From contig NZ_CP136521.1 of assembly GCF_032814565.1 (NCBI RefSeq), positions 62,001 to 126,000 on the forward strand: DNA of 64,000 bases. Reading direction: 5' to 3'. The notes under the pieces are model-generated. The model was given only the letters and a program-made list of their open reading frames with translations. It made no database searches and was not told the origin of the DNA. Origin of the DNA: Hwangdonia lutea. GTDB lineage: Bacteria; Bacteroidota; Bacteroidia; Flavobacteriales; Flavobacteriaceae. The first letter of the stretch is position 1. Every line of letters starts with the position of its first letter. Of the stretch, positions 30,877 to 40,517 are shown one piece after another. The translations under genes were made by a program, and so were the position numbers.

Positions 30877-31117
30877 AAAAAGCTACATCATTTTAAACAT
30901 TATGTTCAAAAAAGTCAAAGTCATCAGACGGTATTTAAAATCTTTCAAACAAGCAAAAGCATCCACACCCTAACACAGCTTGGTTTCATTAAAAACAATC
31001 AACGCAAAGCCTAATTATAGGTCGTATTCGCAACACTTCTCAAAGAAAAAGTTAACAAAAACAGCAAATAAACCTTAATTTACTATTTTTACCATCTAGC
31101 AAAAACAAAGTAAAAAT

Positions 31118-31936
31118 ATGTCTACAGCAAAAAAAGAATACAAGCGCATTACCGTAAAAACATTGGTTGATATGAAAGCCAATGGCGAAAAAATATCGAT
31201 GCTTACCGCATACGATTACACCATGGCAAAAATTGTTGATGGCGCCGGTATCGATGTTATTCTTGTTGGCGATTCAGCAAGTAATGTTATGGCGGGCCAC
31301 GAAACCACATTGCCCATTACTTTGGATCAAATGATATACCACGCATCGTCTGTGATTCGAGCCATAGAAAGGTGTTTAGTGGTTGTAGACCTACCTTTTG
31401 GAAGCTACCAAAGCGACCCCAAAGAGGCACTGCGTTCGGCCATTCGTATTATGAAGGAAAGCGGTGCACACTCGGTTAAAATGGAAGGCGGACGCGAAAT
31501 AAAAGATTCTATAAAACGTATCTTGAATGCCGGTATTCCGGTGATGGGACACTTGGGTTTAACACCACAATCTATATATAAATTCGGCACTTACACCGTT
31601 AGGGCGAAAGAAGAAGTTGAAGCCGAACAACTCATTGACGATGCCAAAATGCTAGAAAAAGTTGGATGTTTTGCCATTGTACTCGAAAAAATTCCTGCTA
31701 AACTTGCCAAAAAAGTTGCCGATAGTGTCAGCATTCCTATTATTGGAATTGGCGCCGGAGGCGGTGTTGACGGACAGGTATTGGTATTACACGACATGTT
31801 GGGAATGACCCATGAGTTCAACCCTCGTTTTTTACGTAGATATATGAATTTATATGAAGATATGACCTCCTCCATTTCGCAATATGTGGATGATGTTAAA
31901 TCGCGGGATTTTCCGAACGATTCGGAGCAGTATTAA
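31118..31936 (+). CDS. panB: 3-methyl-2-oxobutanoate hydroxymethyltransferase
   Basis: 272 aa, family length. It adds a hydroxymethyl group from methylene-THF to ketoisovalerate in pantothenate synthesis. The conserved blocks are present: [51 protein letters not shown] with the metal and substrate ligands, GHLGLTPQS, and [20 protein letters not shown]. The RluA-type gene follows on the same strand about 100 nt later. Confidence 0.95.
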   Translation: MSTAKKEYKRITVKTLVDMKANGEKISMLTAYDYTMAKIVDGAGIDVILVGDSASNVMAGHETTLPITLDQMIYHASSVIRAIERCLVVVDLPFGSYQSDPKEALRSAIRIMKESGAHSVKMEGGREIKDSIKRILNAGIPVMGHLGLTPQSIYKFGTYTVRAKEEVEAEQLIDDAKMLEKVGCFAIVLEKIPAKLAKKVADSVSIPIIGIGAGGGVDGQVLVLHDMLGMTHEFNPRFLRRYMNLYEDMTSSISQYVDDVKSRDFPNDSEQY

Positions 31937-32032
31937 GTTTCCGGTAGCAGTCGCAGTATCCAGTTTCGCTCAAACGCAACAACCTTGATTTTCAAATCAA
32001 TAAAAAATCTGTAATTAAATATTCGTGCATTA

Positions 32033-32734
32033 GTGGCTGAAAAAGTTCTATCCAACAAATCAAACCTCAATGTGCTTTACGAGGACAACCACATCATTAT
32101 TGTCAATAAACGTGTGGGCGATATTGTTCAGGGCGATAAAACGGGCGACAAACCCTTAAGCGATGTTGTAAAAGCCTATATTAAAGAGAAATACAACAAA
32201 CCAGGAAACGTGTATTTAGGCACCGTACATCGGTTGGACCGCCCCACTTCCGGTCTTGTTATATTTGCTAAAACAAGCAAGGTTTTACCGCGGCTCAACA
32301 AATTATTTGTGTCAAAAGATATTAGTAAAATCTATTGGGCTGTTGTAAAAAAGCAACCTCCAAAAAATGAAGACACACTTATTAATTGGCTAAAAAAGAA
32401 TCCGAAAAACAATAAATCGTATGCGCACAACAAAGAGGTTACCGATAGCAAAAAAGCGATTCTGCATTACAAAACCATAAAAAAACTCGATCATTATTTT
32501 TTATTGGAAATTCATTTAGAAACGGGCAGACATCACCAAATACGCAGTCAGTTATCAACTATAGGTTGCCCCATAAAAGGGGATTTAAAATACGGATTTA
32601 ACAGAAGCAATAAAGATGCTGGTATTCATTTGCATGCCAGGGAAATTCAGTTTATTCATCCGGTTTCTAAAAAACCAATTCATATTATCGCGCCACTACC
32701 CAAAGACCCCATTTGGGACGCTTGTTTACCTTAA
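32033..32734 (+). CDS. RluA family RNA pseudouridine synthase
   Basis: 233 aa. The RluA catalytic motif is in GTVHRLDRPTSGLVIFAKTS, where the Asp of HRLDR is the nucleophile, and LLEIHLETGRHHQIRSQLS is the second signature. There is no S4 domain, so it is the short form. The target uridine (rRNA or tRNA) is not determinable. The start is a GTG at 32033; no ATG lies between it and the first conserved block. Confidence 0.9.
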   Translation: MAEKVLSNKSNLNVLYEDNHIIIVNKRVGDIVQGDKTGDKPLSDVVKAYIKEKYNKPGNVYLGTVHRLDRPTSGLVIFAKTSKVLPRLNKLFVSKDISKIYWAVVKKQPPKNEDTLINWLKKNPKNNKSYAHNKEVTDSKKAILHYKTIKKLDHYFLLEIHLETGRHHQIRSQLSTIGCPIKGDLKYGFNRSNKDAGIHLHAREIQFIHPVSKKPIHIIAPLPKDPIWDACLP

Positions 32735-32756
32735 TTCTGTACCTTTATAAAAAAAC

Positions 32757-34139
32757 ATGTTGAATACCATTCCAGAAATAATTTCAAATCAAAAAACCTT
32801 TTTTAAAGCACAAAACACTAAAGATGTATCTTTTAGGATTAGTTTACTAAAAAAGTTAAAACAAGAGATTATAAGTCGCGAAAAAGACATTTTTAAAGCC
32901 TTGCACAGCGATTTTAAAAAACCATCATTTGAAGCCTTTTTAAGTGAAAACGGTTTAGTTATTGCCGAAATAAACCTCGCTATAAAAAACCTAAAAAGCT
33001 GGAGCAAGCCAGAGCGTGTTAAATCGTCGGTGCTTTTATTTCCATCTAAAGATTACATTTATAAATCGCCCTATGGCACAGTGCTCATTATTGGTCCTTG
33101 GAACTACCCCTTTCAACTAGCCATAAATCCGTTAATTATGGCCATAGCTGCTGGTAATACGGTGGTTTTAAAACCGAGTGAGCTCACACCAAACACATCG
33201 GAATTATTGGCGGAAATGGTAAAACATATTTTTCCAAAAGATATGGCTACGGTGGTTCAGGGTGGCGTTGAAATTTCAACCGAACTTTTAAAACAGCATT
33301 GGGATTATATTTTTTTTACGGGCAGCGTTTCGGTTGGAAAAATCGTGGCGAAAGCGGCAGCAAAACACTTAACACCCGTAACTTTGGAATTAGGCGGAAA
33401 ATCGCCCTGTATTGTTGACGACACGATTAATTTGAAGTTAACCGCCAAAAGACTGGTTTGGGGCAAGTTTTTTAATGGCGGACAAACCTGTATTGCTCCA
33501 GATTATTTGATTGTAAAATCTTCAATAAAAAATGATTTGATTGATGCTTTGAAGAATGAAATACTTAAAGCTTATGGTGATGCCCAAAACTCTGCCGATT
33601 ATCCAAAAATAATAAATCATAAAAATTTTATACGATTAACACAGCTTTTAAAAGATGTAAATATTGCTTTTGGTGGTGATTATAATGCGGAGGAATTATA
33701 CCTGGCCCCCACACTTATTGATGAACCCCCATTGGATAGCGAGGTTATGAAAGATGAGATTTTCGGACCCATTTTACCGATTCTTTCTTATGACACTGAG
33801 GACGATATAGCGTCTATCATACAGCATTTTAACAAGCCTTTGTCGCTCTACGTTTTTTCAAAGAACAAGCGATTTATTGAAGACACCATTGATAAATTCA
33901 GTTTTGGCGGTGGTGTTATTAATGACACTTTAATTCATTACGGCAATGCCAATCTGCCGTTTGGTGGCATTGGCGCTAGTGGTATTGGCGCTTACCATGG
34001 TAAATTTGGTTTCGATACGTTTACACATTTTAAAGCCATTGTAAAACGCGGCAATTGGTATGACCCACCGTTTAGATATGCACCGTACAGCAAACGTAAT
34101 TTTAAACTGATTAAAACCCTATTTAAGTGGTTTTCGTAA
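32757..34139 (+). CDS. Aldehyde dehydrogenase (class 3-like)
   Basis: 460 aa with the ALDH fold: cofactor-binding IGPWNYPFQLAINPLIMAIA and AGNTVVLKPSE, the general-base Glu in LELGGKSPCIVDD, and the catalytic Cys in FFNGGQTCIAPDYL. The length and a C-terminal hydrophobic end (KRNFKLIKTLFKWFS) resemble class 3 fatty-aldehyde dehydrogenases, which oxidise long or medium-chain aldehydes. The gene starts 22 nt after the RluA-type stop. Confidence 0.92.
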   Translation: MLNTIPEIISNQKTFFKAQNTKDVSFRISLLKKLKQEIISREKDIFKALHSDFKKPSFEAFLSENGLVIAEINLAIKNLKSWSKPERVKSSVLLFPSKDYIYKSPYGTVLIIGPWNYPFQLAINPLIMAIAAGNTVVLKPSELTPNTSELLAEMVKHIFPKDMATVVQGGVEISTELLKQHWDYIFFTGSVSVGKIVAKAAAKHLTPVTLELGGKSPCIVDDTINLKLTAKRLVWGKFFNGGQTCIAPDYLIVKSSIKNDLIDALKNEILKAYGDAQNSADYPKIINHKNFIRLTQLLKDVNIAFGGDYNAEELYLAPTLIDEPPLDSEVMKDEIFGPILPILSYDTEDDIASIIQHFNKPLSLYVFSKNKRFIEDTIDKFSFGGGVINDTLIHYGNANLPFGGIGASGIGAYHGKFGFDTFTHFKAIVKRGNWYDPPFRYAPYSKRNFKLIKTLFKWFS

Positions 34140-34147
34140 TTAAGAGA

Positions 34148-34969
34148 CTAAGAAGTCGGATATCTTAACGTCAGTGTAACGCCTTCGTTTGGTTTCGAAT
34201 ATAAATCCAATGTAGCATTAATTAAGGCTGCCCTACTTTGCATATTAATTAACCCCGAACCTTTTTCAACGGAATCCATATCAAAGCCTATACCGTCGTC
34301 TGAAGCTGTGATTATCATAAGTTTTGGTTGATATTCTAAAACTATTTTAAGGTTTTTGGCTTCGGAATATTTTACTGAATTGGATAAGAATTCTTGTAAA
34401 ATTCTAAAAATAATAATTTCGTGTTTTCTGTTTTCAAATTCTACTTTATCGCCTTTAATTACTAATTCGGCACTGGTGAATTTCAATCTTTTTAAACGAT
34501 CCAATTCATTGTTAATCGATTTTTCAAATCCAATGTTTAGTACGACTTCATTATTCAATGTTTTTGACAGCGAACGGACTTCCTTTAAACTTTCTTTAAG
34601 CGCATCCGAGGTGTCTTTAAACTTGTCTTTTACATCACTGTCGGTAAATTGCGTTTTTAAAATACTTAACTGCATGCTTGCAAAAGCCAAGAGTTGCCCC
34701 ACATTGTCGTGCAACTCCCAACCAATATTTTTAAGTGTTTGTTCTTGACTTTCGGTTTGCGCCAAGACTATTTCTTTTTCGAAGGCTTGCTGTTGTTTAA
34801 TTCGATCTAAAAGCAACTTGTTTTTTCGTTTTTGAAACACCACAAAAAACACCACTACCAAAGCTGTAATAATGATTAAAACCATAATCATATATACAAG
34901 CAAATAGCGTTCGGCCGGGGTAGAAGCTGGCTGTGAATGTGCTAAAAAAACGGTTAAATAGTTAATCAT
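34148..34969 (-). CDS. Sensor histidine kinase (HisKA_3 type)
   Basis: 273 aa. One membrane span lies at about residues 21-45, followed by a coiled-coil linker. The phospho-acceptor is His87 in GWELHDNVGQLLAF, the HisKA_3 pattern. The HATPase_c domain has EFLSNSVKYSEAKNL (N box), ASDDGIGFD (G1) and SGLINMQSRA (G2). There is no own sensor domain beyond the membrane span. It overlaps the upstream membrane-protein gene by 8 nt, so sensing may come from that partner. No response regulator gene is adjacent. Confidence 0.88.
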   Translation of the reverse strand: MINYLTVFLAHSQPASTPAERYLLVYMIMVLIIITALVVVFFVVFQKRKNKLLLDRIKQQQAFEKEIVLAQTESQEQTLKNIGWELHDNVGQLLAFASMQLSILKTQFTDSDVKDKFKDTSDALKESLKEVRSLSKTLNNEVVLNIGFEKSINNELDRLKRLKFTSAELVIKGDKVEFENRKHEIIIFRILQEFLSNSVKYSEAKNLKIVLEYQPKLMIITASDDGIGFDMDSVEKGSGLINMQSRAALINATLDLYSKPNEGVTLTLRYPTS

Positions 34970-35672
34970 TTTTAAGTTCTGGTTTACAATAAATTAGTGC
35001 AAAGGTAAAAGTGGAATACATAAATATATTAACAAATAAATAGATTTGCCATTTAAGAATTATAAAATTCCAATCTACACTTCTAAAATAAATATCATAA
35101 AATATTAAAGGGGTTGTAATTAACCACCAAACAAATATGGTGGTAGCAATATAGAAATTTATGGACTTATAAAAATTTAAAATCTTATCACTCATTAAAA
35201 CCTCTATAAAATAAAAAACAGCACACAAAAAAATAATTAAAGCACCAAAAATTCTTAGTGCTGTTAGGCTTCTTGTAAAATACGCCTCCCAATTAAAAAT
35301 GATGTATAAAACAGAGAAAAGTAAGAAGGAACAAGACGTTAATCGCAGAATTAATCTATGAGATTTAGCTTCTAAAACTCTTATAAAATAAAACGAAAAA
35401 AACATTATACTGCCTATACTCCAATAGATTGTGCCCCACCAATAATTCTTTTGAAATACGGTGCCTTTTAAAAAACTAAAGTAACCATCGTTGTCAATGT
35501 ATAGCGTATAAGTTGATATAAACTCTGCCAATACAACAAAAACCAAGAACCATATAAAATACTTAGCAGCTACAAACTTGTATTTTTTATATAAAACCAA
35601 ACCAGTTATAGCTGCTAATATTTCAAAACTATGTGTGAGTAATAAATAGTTTTGTCTAAAAAACTCTTCCAA
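34962..35672 (-). CDS. Multi-span membrane protein, partner of the histidine kinase
   Basis: 236 aa with about seven hydrophobic segments and Trp/Tyr-rich loops. No enzyme motif is visible. The 8-nt overlap with the kinase gene and the 13-nt gap to the gene upstream show a three-gene operon (36213 to 34148). A seven-span sensor feeding the kinase is a reasonable idea but is not demonstrated. I do not recognise a named family. Confidence 0.75.
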   Translation of the reverse strand: MEEFFRQNYLLLTHSFEILAAITGLVLYKKYKFVAAKYFIWFLVFVVLAEFISTYTLYIDNDGYFSFLKGTVFQKNYWWGTIYWSIGSIMFFSFYFIRVLEAKSHRLILRLTSCSFLLFSVLYIIFNWEAYFTRSLTALRIFGALIIFLCAVFYFIEVLMSDKILNFYKSINFYIATTIFVWWLITTPLIFYDIYFRSVDWNFIILKWQIYLFVNIFMYSTFTFALIYCKPELKND

Positions 35673-35685
35673 TATTCAATATTTA

Positions 35686-36213
35686 TTAATTAGGATATGG
35701 TGCCCCTGGCGGATAACCAGTGCCACCATCATTTAAAGGAGAACATTCTGGACAATCCTCTTCATCTTCTTGAAAAGTAAACGGATTCATACTAGCTCTA
35801 TCCGTACCTTTTTTTGCTGTTGGCACCATAAACATGGTGGTGTAATCTTTTTTGTCCTGTCCAGCGTTTTCGCCGTACACTCCTAAATATACTCGTATTC
35901 CCGTCATGTTATAACCCAAACTATCAGATTCGTGTTTTGCGAAAGCTATATAGTTTTGAATATCATCTAAAGACCACCAAGTTGAGCGGTTATCCACTTT
36001 TCTTCCTTGTCTACTTGCTGCCGAATCTGCGGCTGCCTTTCTGTAGGTTGTCCAATTATTATTTAAGGTTTTAGCTTGATCTGGTGTAATAACGCCTTTA
36101 GGTTTTACAATTTTAATAACATCTATGCCATCATCAATTTGTCTTGGGCAAAAATAATACGTCGCAAGTGCACCAATAATAAATCCTAAAATAATGTAGC
36201 TTAGTTTTTTCAT
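35686..36213 (-). CDS. Unknown protein with N-terminal membrane anchor
   Basis: 175 aa. The N-terminus (MKKLSYIILGFIIGALATYY) is a signal anchor or uncleaved signal. The rest is soluble, with the segment ITPDQAKTLNNNWTTYRKAA, and a Cys-x-x-Cys pair close to a Pro/Gly-rich tail (DCPECSPLNDGGTGYPPGAP). It is the first gene of the operon with the membrane protein and the histidine kinase, so it may be part of the same signalling unit outside the cytoplasm. Function unknown. Confidence 0.75.
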   Translation of the reverse strand: MKKLSYIILGFIIGALATYYFCPRQIDDGIDVIKIVKPKGVITPDQAKTLNNNWTTYRKAAADSAASRQGRKVDNRSTWWSLDDIQNYIAFAKHESDSLGYNMTGIRVYLGVYGENAGQDKKDYTTMFMVPTAKKGTDRASMNPFTFQEDEEDCPECSPLNDGGTGYPPGAPYPN

Positions 36214-36315
36214 GTGATAATTCAGTTTATAAGGTTAGTAATAGCTGGTCTAAAATAGTAAAAAGTTTTTATTGCAGTTAGCGTTATTTGTGTTTTAATG
36301 AAATCACGTTTCACA

Positions 36316-36942
36316 TTATTGTGGAAAACCAAGCATATCGCCCATGCCCACTGTAAACAACCAACTGCCGTAAATAGCATGCTCGATGGTTACCAAAAGG
36401 GTCGACTTTGTTTTATTATAAGTTATGGCGAATAATAAACCGCCTAAAAAAGTTAAGGCTATCACCAATGTATTCCTAAAGAAGATATGCCCCAAAGAAA
36501 AAATTACAGCATTTATAAAAATGAAAAGATTTTTATTTTTAAATAGACTGTGATAGCGTTTAAAATAAAATGTTCGGTAAACCAATTCTTGAGGGTACAC
36601 CGAAAAAATGCTGTAAATAAACAATATAAAAAGCCATAATTTTGGTTTGTTGATGAGCACCATAAATAGCGATTCTTTATTGGTAAGCCAAACAAAAAGC
36701 GTAGTAACACACACGATAACCAAAAACTTTATAAGCGTTTGCTTAATGAATAAGTGCCATTTTAAATTTTTTGCGATTCGGAATTTTTCATTTTCAACTT
36801 TCAATAACATAAAAATAATGTAGAAAAAACCCATTAACCCAATACTTAATTTCAGCCATAATGGATAGCTTAAAACTAAAGATAAGGGCATCAAAATAAA
36901 AATGATGAAAAACTCGAAACCTTTATATAAAACCGAATCCAT
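36316..36942 (-). CDS. CPBP family intramembrane metalloprotease
   Basis: 208 aa with about six to seven membrane spans. Motif 1 is QELVYRTFYFKRY (EExxxR-type, with Gln in the first Glu position), motif 2 is FSLGHIFF (FxxxH), and motif 3 is the His of IEHAIYGSW. CPBP/Abi proteins cleave or process membrane substrates. The first Glu of EExxxR is not conserved here, though the second is. The stop of the Lrp-family gene is directly upstream (36943), so the two are probably co-transcribed. Confidence 0.85.
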   Translation of the reverse strand: MDSVLYKGFEFFIIFILMPLSLVLSYPLWLKLSIGLMGFFYIIFMLLKVENEKFRIAKNLKWHLFIKQTLIKFLVIVCVTTLFVWLTNKESLFMVLINKPKLWLFILFIYSIFSVYPQELVYRTFYFKRYHSLFKNKNLFIFINAVIFSLGHIFFRNTLVIALTFLGGLLFAITYNKTKSTLLVTIEHAIYGSWLFTVGMGDMLGFPQ

Positions 36943-37401
36943 TTAAACCTTTATTGCGGTGGTATGCTTTACCTCGTTAATAACAAACATGCTATGTGTA
37001 CTGCCAATATGATTGATTGTGGTTAGTTTTTTTACCATAAACTCCCTGAACGCTGCCATATCTTTCACCAACACTTTGAGCAGGTAGTCGTAATCGCCAC
37101 TTAGGTGATAGCATTCCAAAACCTCAGTTAAGCGATTGACTTCCTTTTCAAAGCTAACCACAAAATCCTGACTGTGCTTTTCTAATTTTATATGGCAATA
37201 CGCCACAAAAGCCTTATCGGTTTTTTCTTTGTTGACTAAAGCTACATACTTATTGATAAACCCTTCCTTTTCCAGTTTTTTAATGCGTTCGTATACCGCC
37301 GTAACCGATAAGTTTAATTTATTTGAAAGCTCTTTATTGGTCTGTTTGCTATCCTTTTGTAAATAATACAGGAGTTTTTTATCAATTTCATCAAAAATCA
37401 T
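36943..37401 (-). CDS. Lrp/AsnC family transcriptional regulator
   Basis: 152 aa. The N-terminal winged helix-turn-helix (DSKQTNKELSNKLNLSVTAV, then YERIKKLEKEGFI) is followed by an RAM ligand-binding domain (ECYHLSGDYDYLLKVLVKDM). It is divergent from the PLP lyase gene at 37562, a layout typical of an Lrp regulator controlling the adjacent amino-acid catabolic gene. The ~160-nt intergenic region is very AT-rich and probably holds its operators, though no clean operator is visible. Confidence 0.9.
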   Translation of the reverse strand: MIFDEIDKKLLYYLQKDSKQTNKELSNKLNLSVTAVYERIKKLEKEGFINKYVALVNKEKTDKAFVAYCHIKLEKHSQDFVVSFEKEVNRLTEVLECYHLSGDYDYLLKVLVKDMAAFREFMVKKLTTINHIGSTHSMFVINEVKHTTAIKV

Positions 37402-37561
37402 AATCGAAAATTTTTCATAAAGATAAGATATAATGAAGAAATAATAATTTTTAAATCTAACATTTTAAATAATTATAGATTTATTTTCTAAAAAAAATCA
37501 TATATATTGTATTATAATCTAAATTGATGGAGTTTTGTAAAAACGACTAAAATCAATTATT

Positions 37562-38761
37562 ATGGCCTTTAAACCTGCAAATAGCATTCAAGATTTACAA
37601 TACTTTGGCGAATTTGGTGGTGTTAACCCTTCAATATCCGACTCTTCAACCTACACCTTTTTATCAGCAAAAACCATGTTTGATACTTTTGAAGGAAATG
37701 CTGATGGTTGTTATTTATATTCGCGCCACTCATCTCCTTCAAATTTGTATTTGGGCGAGGCTTTAGCCGCCATGGAAGGCACAGAAACCGCAAACGTTTC
37801 TGCTTCGGGCATGGGCGCCATCACTCCGGTTTTGTTGCAGCTTTGCGGAGCTGGCGACCACATTGTTTCAAGCAGAACGATTTACGGTGGCACATATGCC
37901 TTTCTTAAAAACTTTACGCCGCGTTTTAATATTGAAACCTCGTTTGTAGATATTACAAAGCTCGATGTTGTTGAAGCCGCCATTACAAAAAACACTAAAG
38001 TTTTGTATTGCGAATCGGTTAGCAATCCGCTTTTGGAGGTCGCAGATATAAAAGGATTGGCAGCTTTGGTACAAAAGCACGATTTAAAACTAGTAGTCGA
38101 TAATACGTTTTCGCCGTTATCCATTTCCCCGGCCATCTTAGGTGCCGATGTGGTAATACATAGTTTAACAAAATTTATTAACGGATCGAGCGATACGGTT
38201 GGCGGTGTGGTTTGCGGCACTCAAGATTTTATAAACGATTTACGCAACGTAAACAACGGCGCCTCTATGCTTTTGGGCTCTACGATGGATAGCTTGCGAG
38301 CCGCATCAATTCTAAAGAATTTAAGAACCTTACATATTCGTATGCAGCAACACAGTTTAAATGCGACTTTTTTAGCCGAAAAATTTGAAGCTGATGGCTT
38401 AAAAACGGTGTATCCCGGGTTAAAATCGCATCCCTCGCACCGTCTTTTCAAATCTATGATGAATGAAAAATACGGGTTTGGAGGCATGTTAACTATTGAT
38501 GTGGGTTCTTTAGAAAAAGCAAACGAACTTATGGAATTGATGCAAAACAGAAATTTAGGCTATTTGGCCGTGAGCCTTGGTTTTTACAAAACCTTGTTCT
38601 CTGCTCCGGGAAGCTCTACATCATCAGAAATCCCTGAATACGAACAAAAAGACATGGGCTTAAGCGATGGCTTAATTCGCTTCTCCATTGGGTTGGATGC
38701 CGATATTGAACGGACTTATAAAATGATGCGTGAGTGCATGAAAGAGTTAAACATTTTATAG
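37562..38761 (+). CDS. Cys/Met metabolism PLP-dependent enzyme (methionine gamma-lyase-like)
   Basis: 399 aa. The trans-sulfuration fold is clear: YSRHSSPSNLYLGEALAAME, SASGMGAITPVLL, VVDNTFSPLSISPAILGADV, and the PLP Lys in VIHSLTKFINGSSDTVGG. Methionine gamma-lyase is the likely activity (methionine to methanethiol, ammonia and 2-oxobutyrate), but cystathionine lyases are close relatives. It is divergent from an Lrp/AsnC regulator and is followed by an NhaC-type carrier. Confidence 0.88.
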   Translation: MAFKPANSIQDLQYFGEFGGVNPSISDSSTYTFLSAKTMFDTFEGNADGCYLYSRHSSPSNLYLGEALAAMEGTETANVSASGMGAITPVLLQLCGAGDHIVSSRTIYGGTYAFLKNFTPRFNIETSFVDITKLDVVEAAITKNTKVLYCESVSNPLLEVADIKGLAALVQKHDLKLVVDNTFSPLSISPAILGADVVIHSLTKFINGSSDTVGGVVCGTQDFINDLRNVNNGASMLLGSTMDSLRAASILKNLRTLHIRMQQHSLNATFLAEKFEADGLKTVYPGLKSHPSHRLFKSMMNEKYGFGGMLTIDVGSLEKANELMELMQNRNLGYLAVSLGFYKTLFSAPGSSTSSEIPEYEQKDMGLSDGLIRFSIGLDADIERTYKMMRECMKELNIL

Positions 38762-38885
38762 TTCACCTTATAGTTGGTCAAAAAAATTTTAATTTCTGAA
38801 TAAAATAAGCAAAACGATCTCAAAAGTATTTCCATTTGCATACATCTTATGAAAATCGTAACATTACGAGACCAAAAACGAGCAG

Positions 38886-40382
38886 ATGCAAGACGAAAAA
38901 AATATTTCAGAAATTAAAATTGAAAATCAAAAAATAATTGACAATACAGAATTAAACATTTGGGAAGCTTTAATCCCCGTCATCGCACTTGTGGGCATGC
39001 TCGCTTACAATATTTACATTTATGGCGACAATGCTTTGAGCGGCAGTAACCAATTTATCCTTTTAATGGGCGCTGCGATAGCCGCAATTGTGGGTTACAA
39101 AAATAAAGTACCCCATAAACGCATGATTGCCGAAGTTGCAGAAAATGTAAAGTCCACAACGGGTGCCATTTTAATTTTATTAATGGTGGGCGCTTTGGCC
39201 GGTACGTGGCTTATAAGCGGCATTATTCCAACCATGATTTATTACGGCCTGCAAATACTTAATCCCACTATTTTTCTGGCGGCTTGCGTTATTATTTGTT
39301 CCATTATTTCCATTGCAACGGGAAGTTCCTGGACTACATCTGCAACCGTAGGTATTGCTTTAGTTGGCATTGGCGAAACTTTGGGCATCTCTATGGGCAT
39401 GACTGCAGGTGCCGTACTTTCTGGGGCTTATTTTGGCGATAAACTATCACCACTTAGTGACACTACAAACTTAGCTCCCGCTATGGCAGGTGGCGAATTG
39501 TTTGCGCACATCAAATACATGACACTTACTACCGTACCCACCATAGTTATCACACTAATTATTTTTGTAATTATTGGTTTAAATTTAGACACCACCGGGG
39601 CACCAGTTATTCAAGATAAATTAGACGCCATGGATGCCGTATTTAATATTAGCCCTTGGTTATTTATTATTCCTGCTTTTGTGATTTTTTTAATCATAAA
39701 AAAGAAACCACCGCTTATCGCCCTTTTATTAGGCGCACTTTTAGGTGGTGCCGCAGCCATTATTGCACAACCCAATATTGTTGCCAATATTGCAGGAGCC
39801 GAATCCATGAACTTTCATGCTGCTTACAAAGGCGTAATGAATGCCTTAACCGTTGATACCGCTGTAACAACAAATAGCGAAGAGCTAAATGATCTATTTA
39901 CCTCAGGCGGAATGAAAGGGATGCTTGGTACCATTTGGCTTATAATTTGCGCCATGGTTTTTGGTGGCGTAATGGATGCCATTGGGGCTTTATCCAGAAT
40001 TACAAAATCGCTATTAAAAATGGCACATACAACATTTGGCTTGTTTGCCAGTACAGTGGCTAGTTGTTTGGCGCTGAATTTAACAGCATCCGATCAATAC
40101 CTTGCTATTGTTGTGCCCGGAAAAATGTTTAAACAAGCTTATGAAGACAAAGGCTTAGCGCCAGAAAACTTAAGCAGAACGCTTGAAGATTCCGGAACCG
40201 TAACCTCCGTTTTAATCCCGTGGAATACCTGTGGCGCCTATCATTCAAAAGTGCTTTTTGGTTACGCCGGAGCCACGGCTTATATTCCCTACGCGTTTTT
40301 TAGCATCTTAAGTCCGGTTATGACTTTACTTTTTGCCGCTTTTTCCATTAAAATCAAGCAATTGAAAGAGAATAATAAATAA
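38886..40382 (+). CDS. NhaC family Na+/H+ antiporter
   Basis: 498 aa with about 11-12 membrane spans. It shows the NhaC pattern (SSWTTSATVGIALVGIGETL, GAYFGDKLSPLSDTTNLAPA, and a late NLTASDQYLAIVVPGKMF). NhaC members exchange Na+ for H+, and some carry organic acids or amino acids. The position 124 nt after the PLP lyase suggests a substrate or ion-balance role linked to amino-acid use. The product of the first 30 residues is cytosolic and acidic. Confidence 0.9.
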   Translation: MQDEKNISEIKIENQKIIDNTELNIWEALIPVIALVGMLAYNIYIYGDNALSGSNQFILLMGAAIAAIVGYKNKVPHKRMIAEVAENVKSTTGAILILLMVGALAGTWLISGIIPTMIYYGLQILNPTIFLAACVIICSIISIATGSSWTTSATVGIALVGIGETLGISMGMTAGAVLSGAYFGDKLSPLSDTTNLAPAMAGGELFAHIKYMTLTTVPTIVITLIIFVIIGLNLDTTGAPVIQDKLDAMDAVFNISPWLFIIPAFVIFLIIKKKPPLIALLLGALLGGAAAIIAQPNIVANIAGAESMNFHAAYKGVMNALTVDTAVTTNSEELNDLFTSGGMKGMLGTIWLIICAMVFGGVMDAIGALSRITKSLLKMAHTTFGLFASTVASCLALNLTASDQYLAIVVPGKMFKQAYEDKGLAPENLSRTLEDSGTVTSVLIPWNTCGAYHSKVLFGYAGATAYIPYAFFSILSPVMTLLFAAFSIKIKQLKENNK

Positions 40383-40470
40383 CTATCAAAATTGTTTTTT
40401 ACCATAATTAAAATCTATCGATAGATAAATAATAAGAATTTTATTTCTGCATAAAATTGAAAGGGTATAG

Positions 40471-40478
40471 TATCTTTG
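40471..40478 (+). promoter_or_regulatory. -7 box of the peroxiredoxin operon
   Basis: TATCTTTG matches TAnnTTTG and lies 39 nt before the ATG at 40518. The -33 TTG is not clear. Confidence 0.55.
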
Positions 40479-40517
40479 TATTGAAAGAAATTATTAACAA
40501 TTAAATATAAAATTCAC

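Noticed and set aside
30877-31117. Remaining part of the integrase or other element genes downstream of the stub
   Set aside because: I read the three forward frames and saw only short fragments with no recombinase motif; the region ends at panB.
37402-37561. Riboswitch before the methionine gamma-lyase-like gene
   Set aside because: The region is extremely AT-rich without a conserved aptamer or long stems; an Lrp operator region is a simpler reading.
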